The notes beneath the pieces are model-generated. The model ran no database searches, was not told the origin of the DNA, and saw nothing but the letters and a program-made list of their open reading frames with translations. Shown in pieces: positions 42,990 through 54,830 of a DNA stretch of 64,000 bases. Within the stretch, counting starts at the first letter, position 1; every line of letters begins with the position of its first letter. Both the position numbers and the translations under genes were made by a program. Location of the stretch: contig CM037588.1 in assembly GCA_021018995.1 (NCBI GenBank), positions 142,907,725 to 142,971,724 of the forward strand, read 5' to 3'. This DNA comes from Chloranthus sessilifolius. Taxonomy: Eukaryota > Streptophyta > Magnoliopsida > Chloranthales > Chloranthaceae.

Positions 42990-45349
42990 CAAGAATAAAA
43001 TAAAAAGGAAGATTTTTCTAGGAAGGTTCCTAGTTTGATTGCGATCACCAGCTGTAGATATTTAACAACTCTGCAAGACGTCAGTGATCATGCTATGAAG
43101 CAGGGGTAGGTTACTTCCATACTGAATCGTCCGCCTGCGAACGCCAGCAGCAGTACATCTCCTTAGCTTAGTTAGTTTAATTCTCTTCTTATTTCCCTTT
43201 ATAATTATAATTCCGGTCAGTTTAAGTTTCCCAATTTTATTACTATTATGCTCTGATTGTATGAGCTTATTAAGGTGAGTTATTTTAGTGTCCTGATGCG
43301 ATCAAGAGTCCAATGAGTAACAAGGTTCTGGTATTACTAAGAATCCAGTCAATCTCAATCTCCTATTGATACTTGGAGTGCACATGTATCAATTCCAATA
43401 ATATTCCAACTAAAATTAAGCAAAATAGTTATACTGGGATTCTAATTAAAGCAATTGCAGTAATTCTACTATAATTCTAACTAAAATACTCATGACAATT
43501 CTACTATAATTCTAATTAAAATAAAAAGATTGACTTTTTCCTACGGGCCTAATTAATGCAACAAATTTAATTTTTCTATTCAAATATTAAACAAAACGAA
43601 AAGACAGATTTTTCTACGACCCTAATTATGGCATTAAATTTAATTTTTCTATTAAAATATCAACAAAATAAAAAGACTAATTTTCTACGACCCTAATTAT
43701 TGACAGATTAATGATGGCAAAATATAACTAGTCATGAATAAACTAAATTTCCTAGAGTTCGGATTTAGAATAATCAATCAAATAAACTTATGAAGAGGAA
43801 ATTTTGATTTGACATTCTAATAATCGTATCAAGGCCTAACTGATGCAAATAATCAATTATGTCTAGATATAAACTAATTAAAGTAATTTATTAGTTCTAA
43901 AAAAACTCTAAAAAAAAGAGGGGTTTGGGCCCGCTATGCTAAGGAGGATTGGCCTAATTCCCGAGTATCCTCCATAAGCTCCCTTGGGCAAATCAGGTGG
44001 CTAAGATTAAAGAGGAAAAATTGAATTTTGGATAGTAAAGTAATAGTTTTTGGTTTTTTTTCAATATTGATTTCAAAATAGCAATTGTGAATTGAATGAT
44101 AAATTAAAATTATAAGACTAGGATTAATATTTAGAATTTTGAAAGTATTGAAATAAGAAACTAAAATTAAGACTAATTTTGTTTTTAAGACTGAATTCGA
44201 GTTTGAAATCGAGAAATCAGGCCGTATGATTAAGGACTGGTTTTGAATTAAAGGATTAGAACTAGAAAATAATGATAGAACTGTAGATCGAGATTTTAGA
44301 ATTGAATTAAAGTCTAGGATCAGTATATCGGACTGATGAATTAATGACTGATTCTAGAAACATAGAACTAGAACCAGATATATAGAATTTCGATCCGGAA
44401 AGGGGGCTACATTCTAAGATTAAAAATAAAATTTATTGAGTTCCTAGATCTAGAGTTTATAAGCTACGACTGCGAATTAAACGATTAAATCCTTACCTAG
44501 GGGTCGGGGCTGCGGAGATAAATCTCAAAAACAAGAAGCTTGAATCTCGAAACCATGATTAAAATGCTCTATGGGATTGTCCTCGGATTGTTCTGGTTTC
44601 GGAACTCGTTCTCTCTCGAAAATTCTAGCCTTTTTTTATCCAACCTCCTAGGCGAATTAAGAAAAAATTCTTTTATAGGTTTTCCTTTAATTACGTGCCT
44701 GTTTACGGGTGTTTAACTGAATTGCGCACCTGTCTCTTAGCGCTTAATCGCTTTGAGTCGGCCACCGACTCAGTGAGCGACCAGCTGACTTGCTCATCGA
44801 GTCTCCTAGTCCTAACAAATTAGGACTGATTGTGCGTACGTTATCATATGCTCAATCGGATTAAGCGTTTAACTTGAAACGTTTAATCAAGGAAACGTAG
44901 GGGTCAAGGGTAGTAAGACTAGGTCGGACGTAGGCCAATTGCACGCTGGTGGTGAAGCGCTCAATCCGATCACGCGTCCTGTTTCAGGTGCGTAATCGAG
45001 TCTCGAATCGGTCTGAGAAAGGAAGTTTGGTCTGAAAGGTGAACTGATCACACGCTTGTGGTTTTGTGCACGATCGAATTGCGGGCTAGGTTTCTAGCAC
45101 ATAATTCGGGGTTGTCCGGGTATGGTGTCTAGAATAAAATGCAAGACTATTGTTTCAATTTACATTCCGGCTATATACTGTCACTTAGCATATAGCTTAC
45201 CCATTTCGGGATTTGAGCCACATAGCTATTGTTTCAGCCTGAGTTTAGCTATGTACTAATGCATGGTCCCATATCAGGGTTTAAAAAGAAGGTCAAAGGT
45301 TGACCGAATAAAAAATATATTTTGAGAAAGCAAAATTGGGGTGTCTACA
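42990..45349 (-). mobile_element. LTR of the Tat-type element, about 2.36 kb
   Basis: On the minus strand it starts TGTAGACACCCCAATTTTGC, next to the polypurine tract, the same start as the solo LTRs. A minus-strand TATA box, CTATAAAAG, lies at 44670-44678. The far boundary (about 42960-43010), where it interrupts copy B, was judged from loss of integrase similarity and is approximate. No coding capacity; AT-rich 43380-44400 and GCGC-rich 44690-45130. Confidence 0.6.
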
Positions 45350-45362
45350 GATGCCCCTCTTC
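45350..45362 (-). other. Polypurine tract of the Tat-type element
   Basis: GAAGAGGGGCATC on the minus strand directly precedes the LTR start TGTAGACACC; this is the plus-strand DNA priming site of a retrotransposon. Nearby, a second AGTAGACACCCC lies at about 45394-45405. Confidence 0.6.
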
Positions 45363-47630
45363 GGCGCGCTCCTGCGAAGTAAGAACGCGTCGAAGAAGTA
45401 GACACCCCTCATTCGAGGTGTCTTCACGCTTCACTTAGAAATTTACAAATGTGAATTGGGGATGCTGACATGACATGTTTAGCTTTCTTATCTATCAGTG
45501 CAAGCTAAAAAAAATGGAACATTCGAGACCCAGTGGTAGCTGTCGAAAGGCACTTTCCGGATCTATGGGTGCATGGCGCATCTCGTTGCATGGCGCGAGC
45601 TAACAGAGGGATATGGCGTGATCGAGGTACCAAGGGGCATCATACAAATGTCCATAAGGTCCAGGGACCGGTAATAAAAAGAGAGTGTAATATAATATCG
45701 AAGGATTTAATAAGTCATGTCAGATCGGGCGCGTCATTGCTCACACCAATGCGCGCCAGGCGTTCCTTTTCTAATAGGCGTTTGTAAGTTCTTAGATTGA
45801 GTATATTTGTTATTTATTTTCCCATGGGAAAGGGGCCGGTTTGGGCTGGTAATTAAGGTGAGTTTCTATGAGGTGTGATCAATTGAATTCTGTGCAGTGG
45901 CGCGTGCATCTAGAGTCGGCCTTTTAAGTAGAGAATTCTAGTCTTAATATATTTGAACAAATGATTCTACGCAGTGGCGTATGCGCTTGATCCAATTTTG
46001 TGCAATGGGATATGCGCTTGATTGTGAGTTCAGGGGGTCTTTAACTTGGAGAATTTTTTGGTCCTAAGGTATCTGAACAAGTGATTCTGCGCAGTGGCAT
46101 ATGCGCTTGATCCAATTCTATGCAGTGGGATATGTGCTTGATTGTGTGTTCAGGCGGTCTCAGGAATTAAAAGTCAGCTTTATGGTATATGGGTAATGAG
46201 GCACTTAATCGATTTTTTTTTGTATTTAGAGAAAGGGTAATTGGGTCTATTTACTTTATTGCTTTTTTCTTTATTTATTTTTTATTTTGATAGTATTATT
46301 TTTCTTTCTGATTTTTCTTGTAGTAAAAGATTTTTTTTTTCAAAGTAAGTAAGAGGGTCTCGAGATTTTGAAATTCTAGGGCTTTTAACTTAAGATCAAT
46401 TTGGTAGTAAAATGGCAGAAAATGTGGCTACCGAGATGTCGCTGAGCAGATCCACCGGTATGGGATTTGTGGACCCGACCGTTTATGTGGTTGTCAAGAC
46501 GACACTTGGCAAGCCAGATACTCCATCTAACCTTCTCGACGAATACTGATGATTGTCTCTTATGGGAGAACTACAGTAACTCGCGAGTCAAGAGAGATGG
46601 GTTTTGAAAATATTTTGACTTAATCATAAATAACTAAATTTATAAGAAATATCGAGTAATTGAAAAAAATGAGTAATACTTACCTGAGTTGTGACACTTA
46701 CCTTGGTTGTGTGATGAGACTTGTGATACTGTATCGGGGTGCTATTGCGATGGGGCTTTGAAGTTGTCTTTTTTTTTTTTTTTTGCTTTGTTTGCTGTGG
46801 TAGTTGGCGATTGCCGGTGTGATGTAGCGTCTTGGAGAAGGTGATGTCGCGATGGGACAAGTGGTGTTGTGGTGATACCATAATGGGACTTGGATAGTTT
46901 TCGACATTATGTTCGTGTTGTAGCTTGGCATTACTGGGATGCGATGGGACATGGGAGGAGTCCCAAGTTCTCTTTTTTTTTTTCTTTTTGCTTTCGTCTG
47001 TTGTGGTATCTGGTGACCATTTGTATCGAGCAATTTGGGAGGAAGGTTCTTTGTTTTAGCGATGGGACCTGATTGAGCCTTCTCCATTTTCTTCTTTGGT
47101 GCGGTAAGCGTGTTGCTTGAGCTTTTCGGGCAGTGGTGTCCGCAGTGGGAGGTGTAGCGTAGTTACCGGTGGCACACTAGTAGGATGTTTTCGTGCTGAG
47201 ATATTGATCTCTTTGTTTAGCAGATCTTAGGTTAGGTGAGCTCACGTTATGGTTGCATTGTGTCAGCTTTTTGACGTATTCGTATTTTCGGGATTTTTCG
47301 ATGGGCCATTGGCGCGTAGCTACAATTTTTTTTACGATGGGATCGGATATTGGGGTGGTGTCATGCATGTGTGTTTTTTTTTATCATGGGTTGTGCTTGG
47401 GTGGCTGCCCAATGGGATAAAAGAGTTTCGAATGTGGTCTTTTCAGTGGTTACGATGTCATGCGAGGCATACATTATCTTGTTCGTAATAGGACCAGGGG
47501 TGTGGTTGACGTTTTTGGTAAGGTTATGTGATGAGAGTAGAGTGAGAGGCTATTCCTTCTTCGATGTGGATAGCTTATAAGGCTCCGCGATGGGACAAAG
47601 GGAATTCTCTTCGAATTAGGACTGAACTTT
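45363..47630. other. Spacer of copy A with two local tandem duplications
   Basis: No gene supported. Duplication 1 (about 45948-46160): TGAACAAATGATTCTACGCA / TGAACAAGTGATTCTGCGCA, period about 121 bp, each followed by GCAGTGG and GATATGCGCTTGATTGTG. Duplication 2 (about 46750-47080): a T-run, then TTTGCTTTGTTTGCTGTGGT / TTTGCTTTCGTCTGTTGTGG, period about 205 bp. The word CGATGGGAC or close variants recurs about eight times between 46745 and 47600. The minus-strand Lys-rich frame at 46698-47087 is a product of the T-runs. Confidence 0.5.
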
Positions 47631-47639
47631 GTGTAAAAA

Positions 47640-48122
47640 ATCAGGAATTACGCACCTGTCTCCAGTCGCATGATCCGATTGCGTACTTGTTTTCAAGCGT
47701 ACGATTCAGGGTCTAAGGGGTTGGTTCACGTGTGAATGTTAGAGTGGGATTGTATTGCGCGCTTAAGTATCTGCGCGCGACTGAAGGGTCACTAGGTCTC
47801 TGCACAAATGACCTTTCATATTGCATGGTTTGTTTGAGTCGTTTAATCAGATTGAGCAGAATTTCGCAAGCACAAAATCCGAGCATCACCATGTCAGTGT
47901 ACGGGTGACCTTTCATATTGCGCAACTTTAATAGGTCATTTGATTAAATTGCACGGCTATTGAAAAGCGTCGGATCGGAAGGTCGCGCTGACTGCGCGGG
48001 CGACAGTTTAATTGCACGCTTGAATGTTAGCGCAAGTTTTAGGTTAAGCATGATATGTGTGGCACGTGATCTGATTGAGTGTGCATAGTTAAGTGTACGA
48101 TTGATGTCGTACTCTATATAAG
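47640..48122 (+). promoter_or_regulatory. GCGC-rich module with TATA box
   Basis: Repeated GCGCGC, ATTGCGCGC and TACGCACCTGTC words, then TATATAAG at 48115-48122, followed about 50 bp later by the ATG-containing frame 48179-48373. Similar modules are at 50395-50777 and within the LTR at 44690-45130. Inferred promoter of a plus-strand accessory unit. Confidence 0.45.
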
Positions 48123-48690
48123 CGTGGGAGGCTTCATTTGTTTCTCACTCTCTGGTTTAGTCTCGAGTATTGACTTTTCTAAGTGTTCTGGGGTTTCGAG
48201 ATTTGTGTTTTAGTGATATTGAGCAATCTAACCGTCAGATTGAGATGGGGTTTCTTCCTATGTTCGTGATTTTGTGTGATTTTGGCCCCGAGGTGGTGCT
48301 CGAGGATAATATTGTCTTAGAAATGGGCGGTATTGGGAATGAGGGTGTTGGTCTTCACACCATTCCTTTTTAGGGAGCAATGAAGGCAGCGTTGTGGAGG
48401 CGGCGGTGGACGAGGCGAAGATGACGGGGATGAGAAGGTGTTGTACATGGAGGGATGTATCCCTAACCCATTTTCCATCTCTTCTACCGGTGGCTCATTT
48501 GAGTCCTCCAAGTTTGGTGAAAACTTCTCTGAAGCCTCCGATTGGACGTTCTGCTCCTCGTTTTGGCTCATTGTAATTTTTATTTTCGTTTTGGGTTGTA
48601 TGTTAGATTTTAGATTTTTATTTTGGGTTGTAATTTAGGAGGTATGCCTCCGGCGATATTGTATAAAATTTTGAATTATGAATAAAGGGA
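48123..48690 (+). other. Candidate accessory transcription unit 1
   Basis: A TATA box just upstream, short open frames (for example FLPMFVILCDFGPEVVLEDN; later YMEGCIPNPFSISSTGGSFE), a hairpin GGAGG-TATG-CCTCC at 48638-48651, TTGTATAAAA, and AATAAA at 48681-48686. The frames do not match a family I recognise and are short, so the coding status is doubtful. From 48690 to 49480 I see nothing but T-rich sequence. Confidence 0.35.
48638..48662 (+). terminator. 3' hairpin signature of accessory unit 1
   Basis: Stem GGAGG (48638-48642), loop TATG, stem CCTCC (48647-48651), then GGCGATATTGTA. The stem sequence differs from the other three sites but pairing is kept. Confidence 0.5.
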
Positions 48691-49489
48691 CATTTTTTTC
48701 TATTATTTTATTATTATTATATATTGTGCTCAGTTGGTTGGTTTAAATTTCATTAATGGATTAATTAGACTTATCTAGTTTGTTTTGTCATGGTTTTAGG
48801 ATTTGATTTAGCTTTAAAGTTTTAAAGTTTGTTTTGAAATTATCCGGAGTTTATTTATTCATCTTATTGGGTCTTACTTAGTGGGTTCACTTGATTCTAT
48901 TGGGCTCGTTGGGCTATTTTTTTTTCTTAACAAGTCAGATTTTGTCTTATGTGAGTTTTTGTTTTGTTTGGTTTATTTAAGGTAGTTTGTTTCATTTGAG
49001 GTTTTTTTTGTTTTGGTCTTTTAGTTGTGGTTTGAAACATCATTTGTGTGAGTTTTCATGGGTTCTAGATAGTAATTGGGTGTTTTAATCCTATTGGACT
49101 ATCTGAATTTGGGAGATTTGTGCCTTTAAAAGGGGCAAGTGTTGTGTGACTATTGGTCTATCTAGTTTATCATGGATTGTGTTTTTTTCTTTTCTTTTTT
49201 TTATAAAAGGGGTATGTGTATAGTCCTGGATTCAATTAGATTGGAAGGGGATTGCAAATGTGTGACATTTGTTTATGGGGCATGGTTTATAAATGCATGA
49301 GTCTAAGCTTTGGTTTCTTTGTTGTTCATTTTGGACTTTCATTCTAAGTTTAAAGACTAAAAGTTTTGGGGGATACCTTGTGCTTGTAACTTTGGGCATT
49401 TTTTGTTCATTAATGTCTTTTATTCCTCTCTATTTCATTTCCTGGGTATTGAATCCGAGGACTTGTGTTTATTAAGTGGATCATGAGAA

Positions 49490-49985
49490 TGAACGGGATT
49501 GGGAATTCTGGGTGATACTAGGGTTGGTGCTATCAATCTAACTCGAAGTGTCACCCCATCGGGAGAAGTGGTGGAGGAGAAAAAGGTGGTAGAGAGGAAA
49601 CCTAAGGATAAGGCAGGGTCAGAGTTCTCATGGCCGATGCCTCTTTTTCCTCGGTAGGCTCTACAGATTTAGTGTTAGTTGCTCTCCATTTTTTAATGTG
49701 TCCAAGGAGAGCTCTTAACAGTGGGTGGCTTAGGTAAGCCACTCTTCCTTTCTGTCGGCTCAGGACGAGGGGAAGAGGTCATCACAGTTAGGATTTGTTT
49801 AGGATGTGTCCCTCCTCTGGGCCTCTCCGAGATCTCTTGTCTCTCAAATTAGTTTGGATTCGGGCATTGCCTGAACGTGCTGATTTTAGCATTCTTATTC
49901 TTAAGTTGTAAATTCAGAGGGTATGCCCTCGGTGTGTGTTGTAAGAACTTTTATTGATCTATGAAGTGATTATATTTTAATTCCA
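49490..49985 (+). other. Candidate accessory transcription unit 2
   Basis: It contains GGAGGAGAAAAAGGTGGTAG and other G/A-rich coding-like text, and ends in a hairpin GAGGG-TATG-CCCTC (49917-49930), then GGTGTGTGTTGTAAGAAC. No long open frame and no TATA box found. It is suggested as a unit only because of the 3' signature. From 49986 to 50390 nothing is recognised. Confidence 0.3.
49917..49945 (+). terminator. 3' hairpin signature of accessory unit 2
   Basis: Stem GAGGG (49917-49921), loop TATG, stem CCCTC (49926-49930), followed by TTGTAAG. Compensatory stem changes relative to 48638. Confidence 0.5.
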
Positions 49986-50394
49986 TTTGTGGTTATTTAT
50001 GATTTTTCTTGGTTCAATTTAATTCATAATGTGTTCGTCTTATCATAGGTGTGATGCTTTTGTTTTAATTTGATTGTTTATTTTAGATCTGGGGGTGTGT
50101 TCAGGATAGTTTTTTTTGTTTAGTTTTGATTATTACAGGGGCGATGCGGGTATTTGATCTTATTGAGGACATGTGAAGGGTGGAGGCATATTTTTTTGGT
50201 TGAGAAAAGTGAGGGAAAGGGCATTTTTTTTTTAATTTTGTTTAATTGTAAGGCGTTTTCTTTTTGGTCTTCGGGTGTAAATTTCCTTGACTCAAAAATG
50301 TTTTGGGGTTGGTTTGATTAGTAGTGAGTATCAGAATGTCTTAATTTCAGGTTTGGGTTTATTGTTTTGGGCATGTAAAAATTTTCGGTTTCTG

Positions 50395-50777
50395 GGCAAT
50401 TACGCGCTACTGTCCACACCCTCGAATGAATTGCGCGCTAGCATGGGGACGCACATTTACAAGTGACAGAAGGTTATTAAGCGACAATTCACTAGGCTTA
50501 ATCGAATTAAGTGCATGATTGGAGATGTAGGATCCGGGAAGTAGATGGTCATTGTAGAGATGACCTTTGGTATTTGTGCCCTGATGTTGAGGCGCTTGAT
50601 ATAATTGTGCGCCTGGCGGGCAACGGGCAACTAGGGGGTCGTGTTATTTTGAGCGGGCGACATTTATATTACGCGCCCAAGATCGGGCGTTTGATCCAGA
50701 TTATGCGTGAAGTGGATAACGCGTGATTCAATTGAGCGCGTAGATTTAAGCGCGCGATTCAGGCAAGTTCTATAAAT
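50395..50777 (+). promoter_or_regulatory. GCGC-rich module and TATA box of the PMD gene, copy A
   Basis: Words ATTACGCGCTACTGTCC, ATTGCGCGC, ATTGTGCGCCTGG, TTACGCGCCC and AAGCGCGCGATTCA recur within 350 bp. TATAAAT is at 50771-50777, 172 bp before the ATG at 50949. Orientation matches the PMD gene and is opposite to pol. Confidence 0.55.
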
Positions 50778-50948
50778 TGCGAAACTTTTCATTTTTCGTC
50801 ACGTTATCCGTTTTAGCCTTCGATTCTCTAGTTTCCTGGTTTTCTTATGCTCGGGTTTTCGTGTTTTCACGATATCTCAGGATCTGGTCATCCGTTTGAG
50901 GCACCGTTTCCTCCATTTACTTCAATTTTTTGAGTTCTTTATTCTGAT

Positions 50949-53900
50949 ATGAAGGGTGAGGGTAATGTTAGGCCGGTCACTATTTTTGAGTTGGAGAGGA
51001 TGTTGATGACGGATGTGGGTGAGACTTCTGAGGCTCAAACTGCCGTTGTCGCCATGGAGGGGGATATTGGGGAGATGATCATAGAGGAGGTCCCTGAGGG
51101 TGACCAGATGGTGGTCAGGGAGGAGGTACCCAAGGTTGAGCCAGGGGTAGCCGAGGAGGTAGGCGAGAGAGCTGAGGGTGAGCAGGGGGCTGAGGAGCAG
51201 GGAGCTGAGCCTCAGGATAGCAAGCACTATCCGTTGGGGGATTTCTTTGCCAAAGGGTGGGTAGGTCCCCGTAAGTAAGAGTTCCTTCATTTTCCTAGGC
51301 ATTCAGGTTATGAAATAGGCTTATTAGGATATGTGAACCCTTCTAATTTACTTCAAACCTACATTGATTATTTATTGCGTGCTCACTCATGCATTATGCT
51401 CGCATCTAGAGATAGGTCATGTCTATGCTCAATAATCTCATCACGTTTTGTGTGCCTCTTGTAAGTTGTCATAGCATTTGAGACATGTTTTATTCATTTT
51501 CAACTCCTCGATGCATTTTATCTTCCATCATAAGTATATGTTAATCTTATTGTCATTGTCATTCTTTTTGGTTGTTGTGGTCGATAGGAGCCTCTGCAGC
51601 AGGCTATCAGCTCGGCATGGGGTGAGTCTCACAGCTGGTACTGTGCCTTGCCAGAGTTTCAGCGAGAGCGGCTGGTGTCTTTTAGTTTTGGGACGATTTT
51701 AGAGTTGGAGCCCTTTCAGGTCGACCGAGGCCTGATTGCGACAGTCATAGAGAGGTGGAGCGAGAGGCATCAAACGCTTCTCTTCCCAGTTGGTAAGTTG
51801 CTGCCGACTCCAGAGGATTGGGTTCTCATCACCGATCTTTGTTTCGAGGGCGAGCAGATCATGGGGTGGATGGAGGGGCATTATTTGAAGGTGTGTGAGG
51901 AGATTTTAGGAGTCCTTATAGGTCGAGTGGATCGGTGTCTGGTGTGGTTCAGGTTACTTGGTTCCTTGATACGTTCGCGAGTGGCTTCGTCCCTCCGAGG
52001 CGTCATTCAGAGGTGAGGGCGCTCTATGAGGCGCGGTGTGCAGTAGTGGCGGGTCGAGAGCCCGTGACCGAGCCAAGGTTGGCTGCAGATAGGGTGCTTA
52101 GAGCATTCCTGATGCACTTCTTGGGTGCAGTACTCTTTTCGTCTTCGACTCGGGGATGCATCACCAGGTTATATTTTATGGTTCTCAGGGATCTGGATCG
52201 GGTCCCTACCTATGTGTGGGGTGTGACAGCATTGGCACATCTCTATGAGCAGTTCTACCATCGGGGATAGGGCACCGCGTCGATCGAGAGTTTCCTTTCG
52301 TTCCTCCAGGTGAGTTTTAGTTAATTGGTATCACGGTAATATTAGTTTCATTAATTTTTGTTGGTAGTGGTTCTTAATGTTCCTTTTTTTTATGTCATCG
52401 CTATTTCTTTTTTACAGTTTTGGGCATATGATCATTTCGCTTTTCTCCGTCCGAACGTTCCGGTGGGGGTTGAGTTCACGTTTCCATGGATGCACGTGTG
52501 GAGAGAGGCGTTGAAGGGTCGTCAGTGGTCTACTGATCTTCGGACTGCGTGAGCCCTCTTCGAGGATATGCATGCGGTCAGGTATATGTCGTCATGTTTT
52601 TGTTTGGCTTTGTTTTGATTTGGGATTCTTAGGCTTTGTTAATGGGTCGATTTGTTCATTTGGATGGGTGATCTGGAGGCCCTAAGAAGATGAGGAGGAC
52701 ACGGGTGAGGCGGTGATTGAGTCTCGTCGACCCTTCTTCGATGTGGACATATGGATCCATTATTTTGAGAGGGTAGAGAGGATTCACACCTCTCAAGCGG
52801 CACGACAGTTGGGGCTCGCTCAGGGAGTCCCTCCAGGGAGTAGCCACAGAGTGGCGAAGAGTGAATGGCACTCTAGATAGTCAGATTTAGAGCTGGGGGA
52901 CCAGGGTCATGGGAGCGCGTGACGAGGTGGATGTACGAGAGTATAGGAGGTGGTTTAGCATGTTGGGTGGTGGGTGCCTCTTCACACATCTTTTTCATGG
53001 TAGCGGCTCTTTCGCGATCGGTGGGCCGGAGTCAGCGTCGGCATTGAGGGAGAGATTGGCCACATTAGAGGAGGGCCATTTGACGATGATTGTGTGAGGG
53101 GCATTGGATGCTCTCCATAGGGCAATGGAGTAGATGGGTCATGCTCCTCGTCCTGACGAGGAGATGTTGCACTCTTTGACCGACTCGGTCGCTAGGGCCA
53201 GAGCAGCGGAGGATGAGTTGGGGGCTCAGCTAGCAGAGACCTGAGAGCTCCTGGTGAGTTAGTCTATTAGTTTAATTTGTTCATGTATTATATTGACTTA
53301 TTCTGGCAATTTTTTTTTTTGATATGGTTGTTTTATTTTATTATGGACAGTCTGTGAGAGAGTCTGAGGTTGCTCGTCAGGTGGCCTTGCTGAATGTTTA
53401 CTGTCGTCAACAGCGAGCTGACTGGGAGTGAGTGGCTAGTCTACGCTCTGAGATTGACCGATTGGTAAGTGTCTTCACAAGTATGGATTTGTTTAATCAT
53501 TAGTATTGTGAGCTCGTCAACTAATATATTTATTATTATTTGTAGAGAACCGAGCTGGCTGTCGGAGGTCCTACTCCAGTATTTGATCCATCTTTAGTTG
53601 CTTCCTCTAGTCGAGAGGATCCGACGATGGCCCAGCTTCGGGCTGAGATAGATCATTGGGTGAGTTTCGTCGCTCTTTCAGTTTACTTGTGTCTTCGTGG
53701 CAGTTTGTTAAGTTATTTTCTTAATAATTTGCTAGTATTGTGTTGGTGTCTTAATGCAAGGTTGCTGAGGACCTCCAGACGAGGGAGGTGACTGCTACCT
53801 CTTTACGCTCAGAGAGTCAGGTATGATTTTTGAAGTGATATTATTTAGGTTGTTTTGTCATGTTTGTCTCTGACATATTTGTGTTGGTTTACTTGGTTTT

Positions 53901-54707
53901 TTGTGCAGGCTGTTCTGGATTCCGCTCCCGAGGCTCCTCCTCAGGGGTCCGTTTCTATTCCTAGTCAGGTATGTTTTAATTGATGTATTTATAGTTTATC
54001 AGTCATCGTAGAGTTATCTGATGCATTTTTTTGTTCTAGTTGTAGCCGCCTAGTTTCACCATTCCTTCCGTGCCGCCTGCTGATCTTGTGACCGCTGAGA
54101 CGGTCGAGCGCCTTCTGAGGGAGAGGGTGGATTTGGTATGGTCTTTTCTTATTCAAAGTTTTTTTTTCATTCAAATATGTATAGGTTACCTCTTTGACTT
54201 GGTATGGTTATGCAGGTTTGTCAGCTTGAGGAGATGCGGCAAGAGGTGATGCGAGCACGCGCCACTCCGAAGGCAAGACTGGTCCTCGGAGAGGTGGAGA
54301 GTCATGACGATCTGATGGTTGAGATGATGGTCACACAGAGGGCTCATGCCGAGGCATTGGAGGCTGCGCGTCGGTCGGCACAGGCGGAGATGCAAGTGGC
54401 CTTGGGTCTGATGCAGTATCTTCTTATGAGGGAGCGAGGGGCACGTAGATCAGTTAGTCGGTTTGAGGGATCAGAGTCGAGGGCTACGAGGTCTTCATTC
54501 GAGCAGTCTCGTCACACGTCGTGTGATTGTGTTAGGAGTGATACTCGCAAGGATTCTGTCACTCGTGGGTATCTAGGTGGGTATCCTCCTCATTCTCGGT
54601 CGAGGCGGCCTGTTAGTCAGGCGAGTGAGGGGGGTTCTGTAGTGGGATCTCATCGCTTAGAGGTTCCACCGACTCTGGGTGCCGAGATCATTTTTTCAGA
54701 AGACTAG
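50949..54707 (+). pseudogene. Plant mobile domain (PMD) gene, copy A, ten inferred exons, antisense to pol
   Basis: Inferred exons: 50949-51260 (acidic N-terminus, VTIFELERMLMTDVGE), 51588-52309 (PMD: WYCALPEFQRERLVSFSFG, ILELEPFQVDRGLI, LFPVGKLLPTPEDWVLIT, VDRVLRAFLMHF-like text), 52418-52581 (WAYDHFAFLRPN), 52679-53253, 53351-53464, 53546-53659, 53761-53820, 53909-53968, 54046-54135 and 54216-54707. All introns are GT-AG and phases agree across the joins. Exons 5-9 are 114, 114, 60, 60 and 90 nt, phase 0; they and exon 10 (LEEMRQEVMRARATPKARLV) look coiled-coil. Breaks: one-base loss near 51915, TGA in exon 3, TAA early in exon 4, TGA in exon 5. PMD occurs in host proteins such as MAIN/MAIL1 and in transposons. 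Opposite strand to integrase; likely an accessory protein, role unknown. Confidence 0.75.
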
Positions 54708-54830
54708 TCTATGGACCTTCGAGCCGATGATACTGAGGACAGTGGTGTTCTACCATCCCAGCGGCAACATAGGGAGTAGGTGTGTGCATGTGTATGTTTT
54801 GTCCATTATGAGTGCACATTGTATATATAG

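Noticed and set aside
46698..47087. 129-codon Lys-rich minus-strand open frame
   Set aside because: The Lys runs come from long T-runs in a 205-bp tandem duplication; no domain seen.
48317..48571. 84-codon minus-strand Pro/Ser-rich open frame
   Set aside because: Opposite strand to the TATA box and 3' signature of that unit; low complexity.
50922..51302. 126-codon minus-strand open frame
   Set aside because: Shadow of the acidic first exon of the PMD gene.
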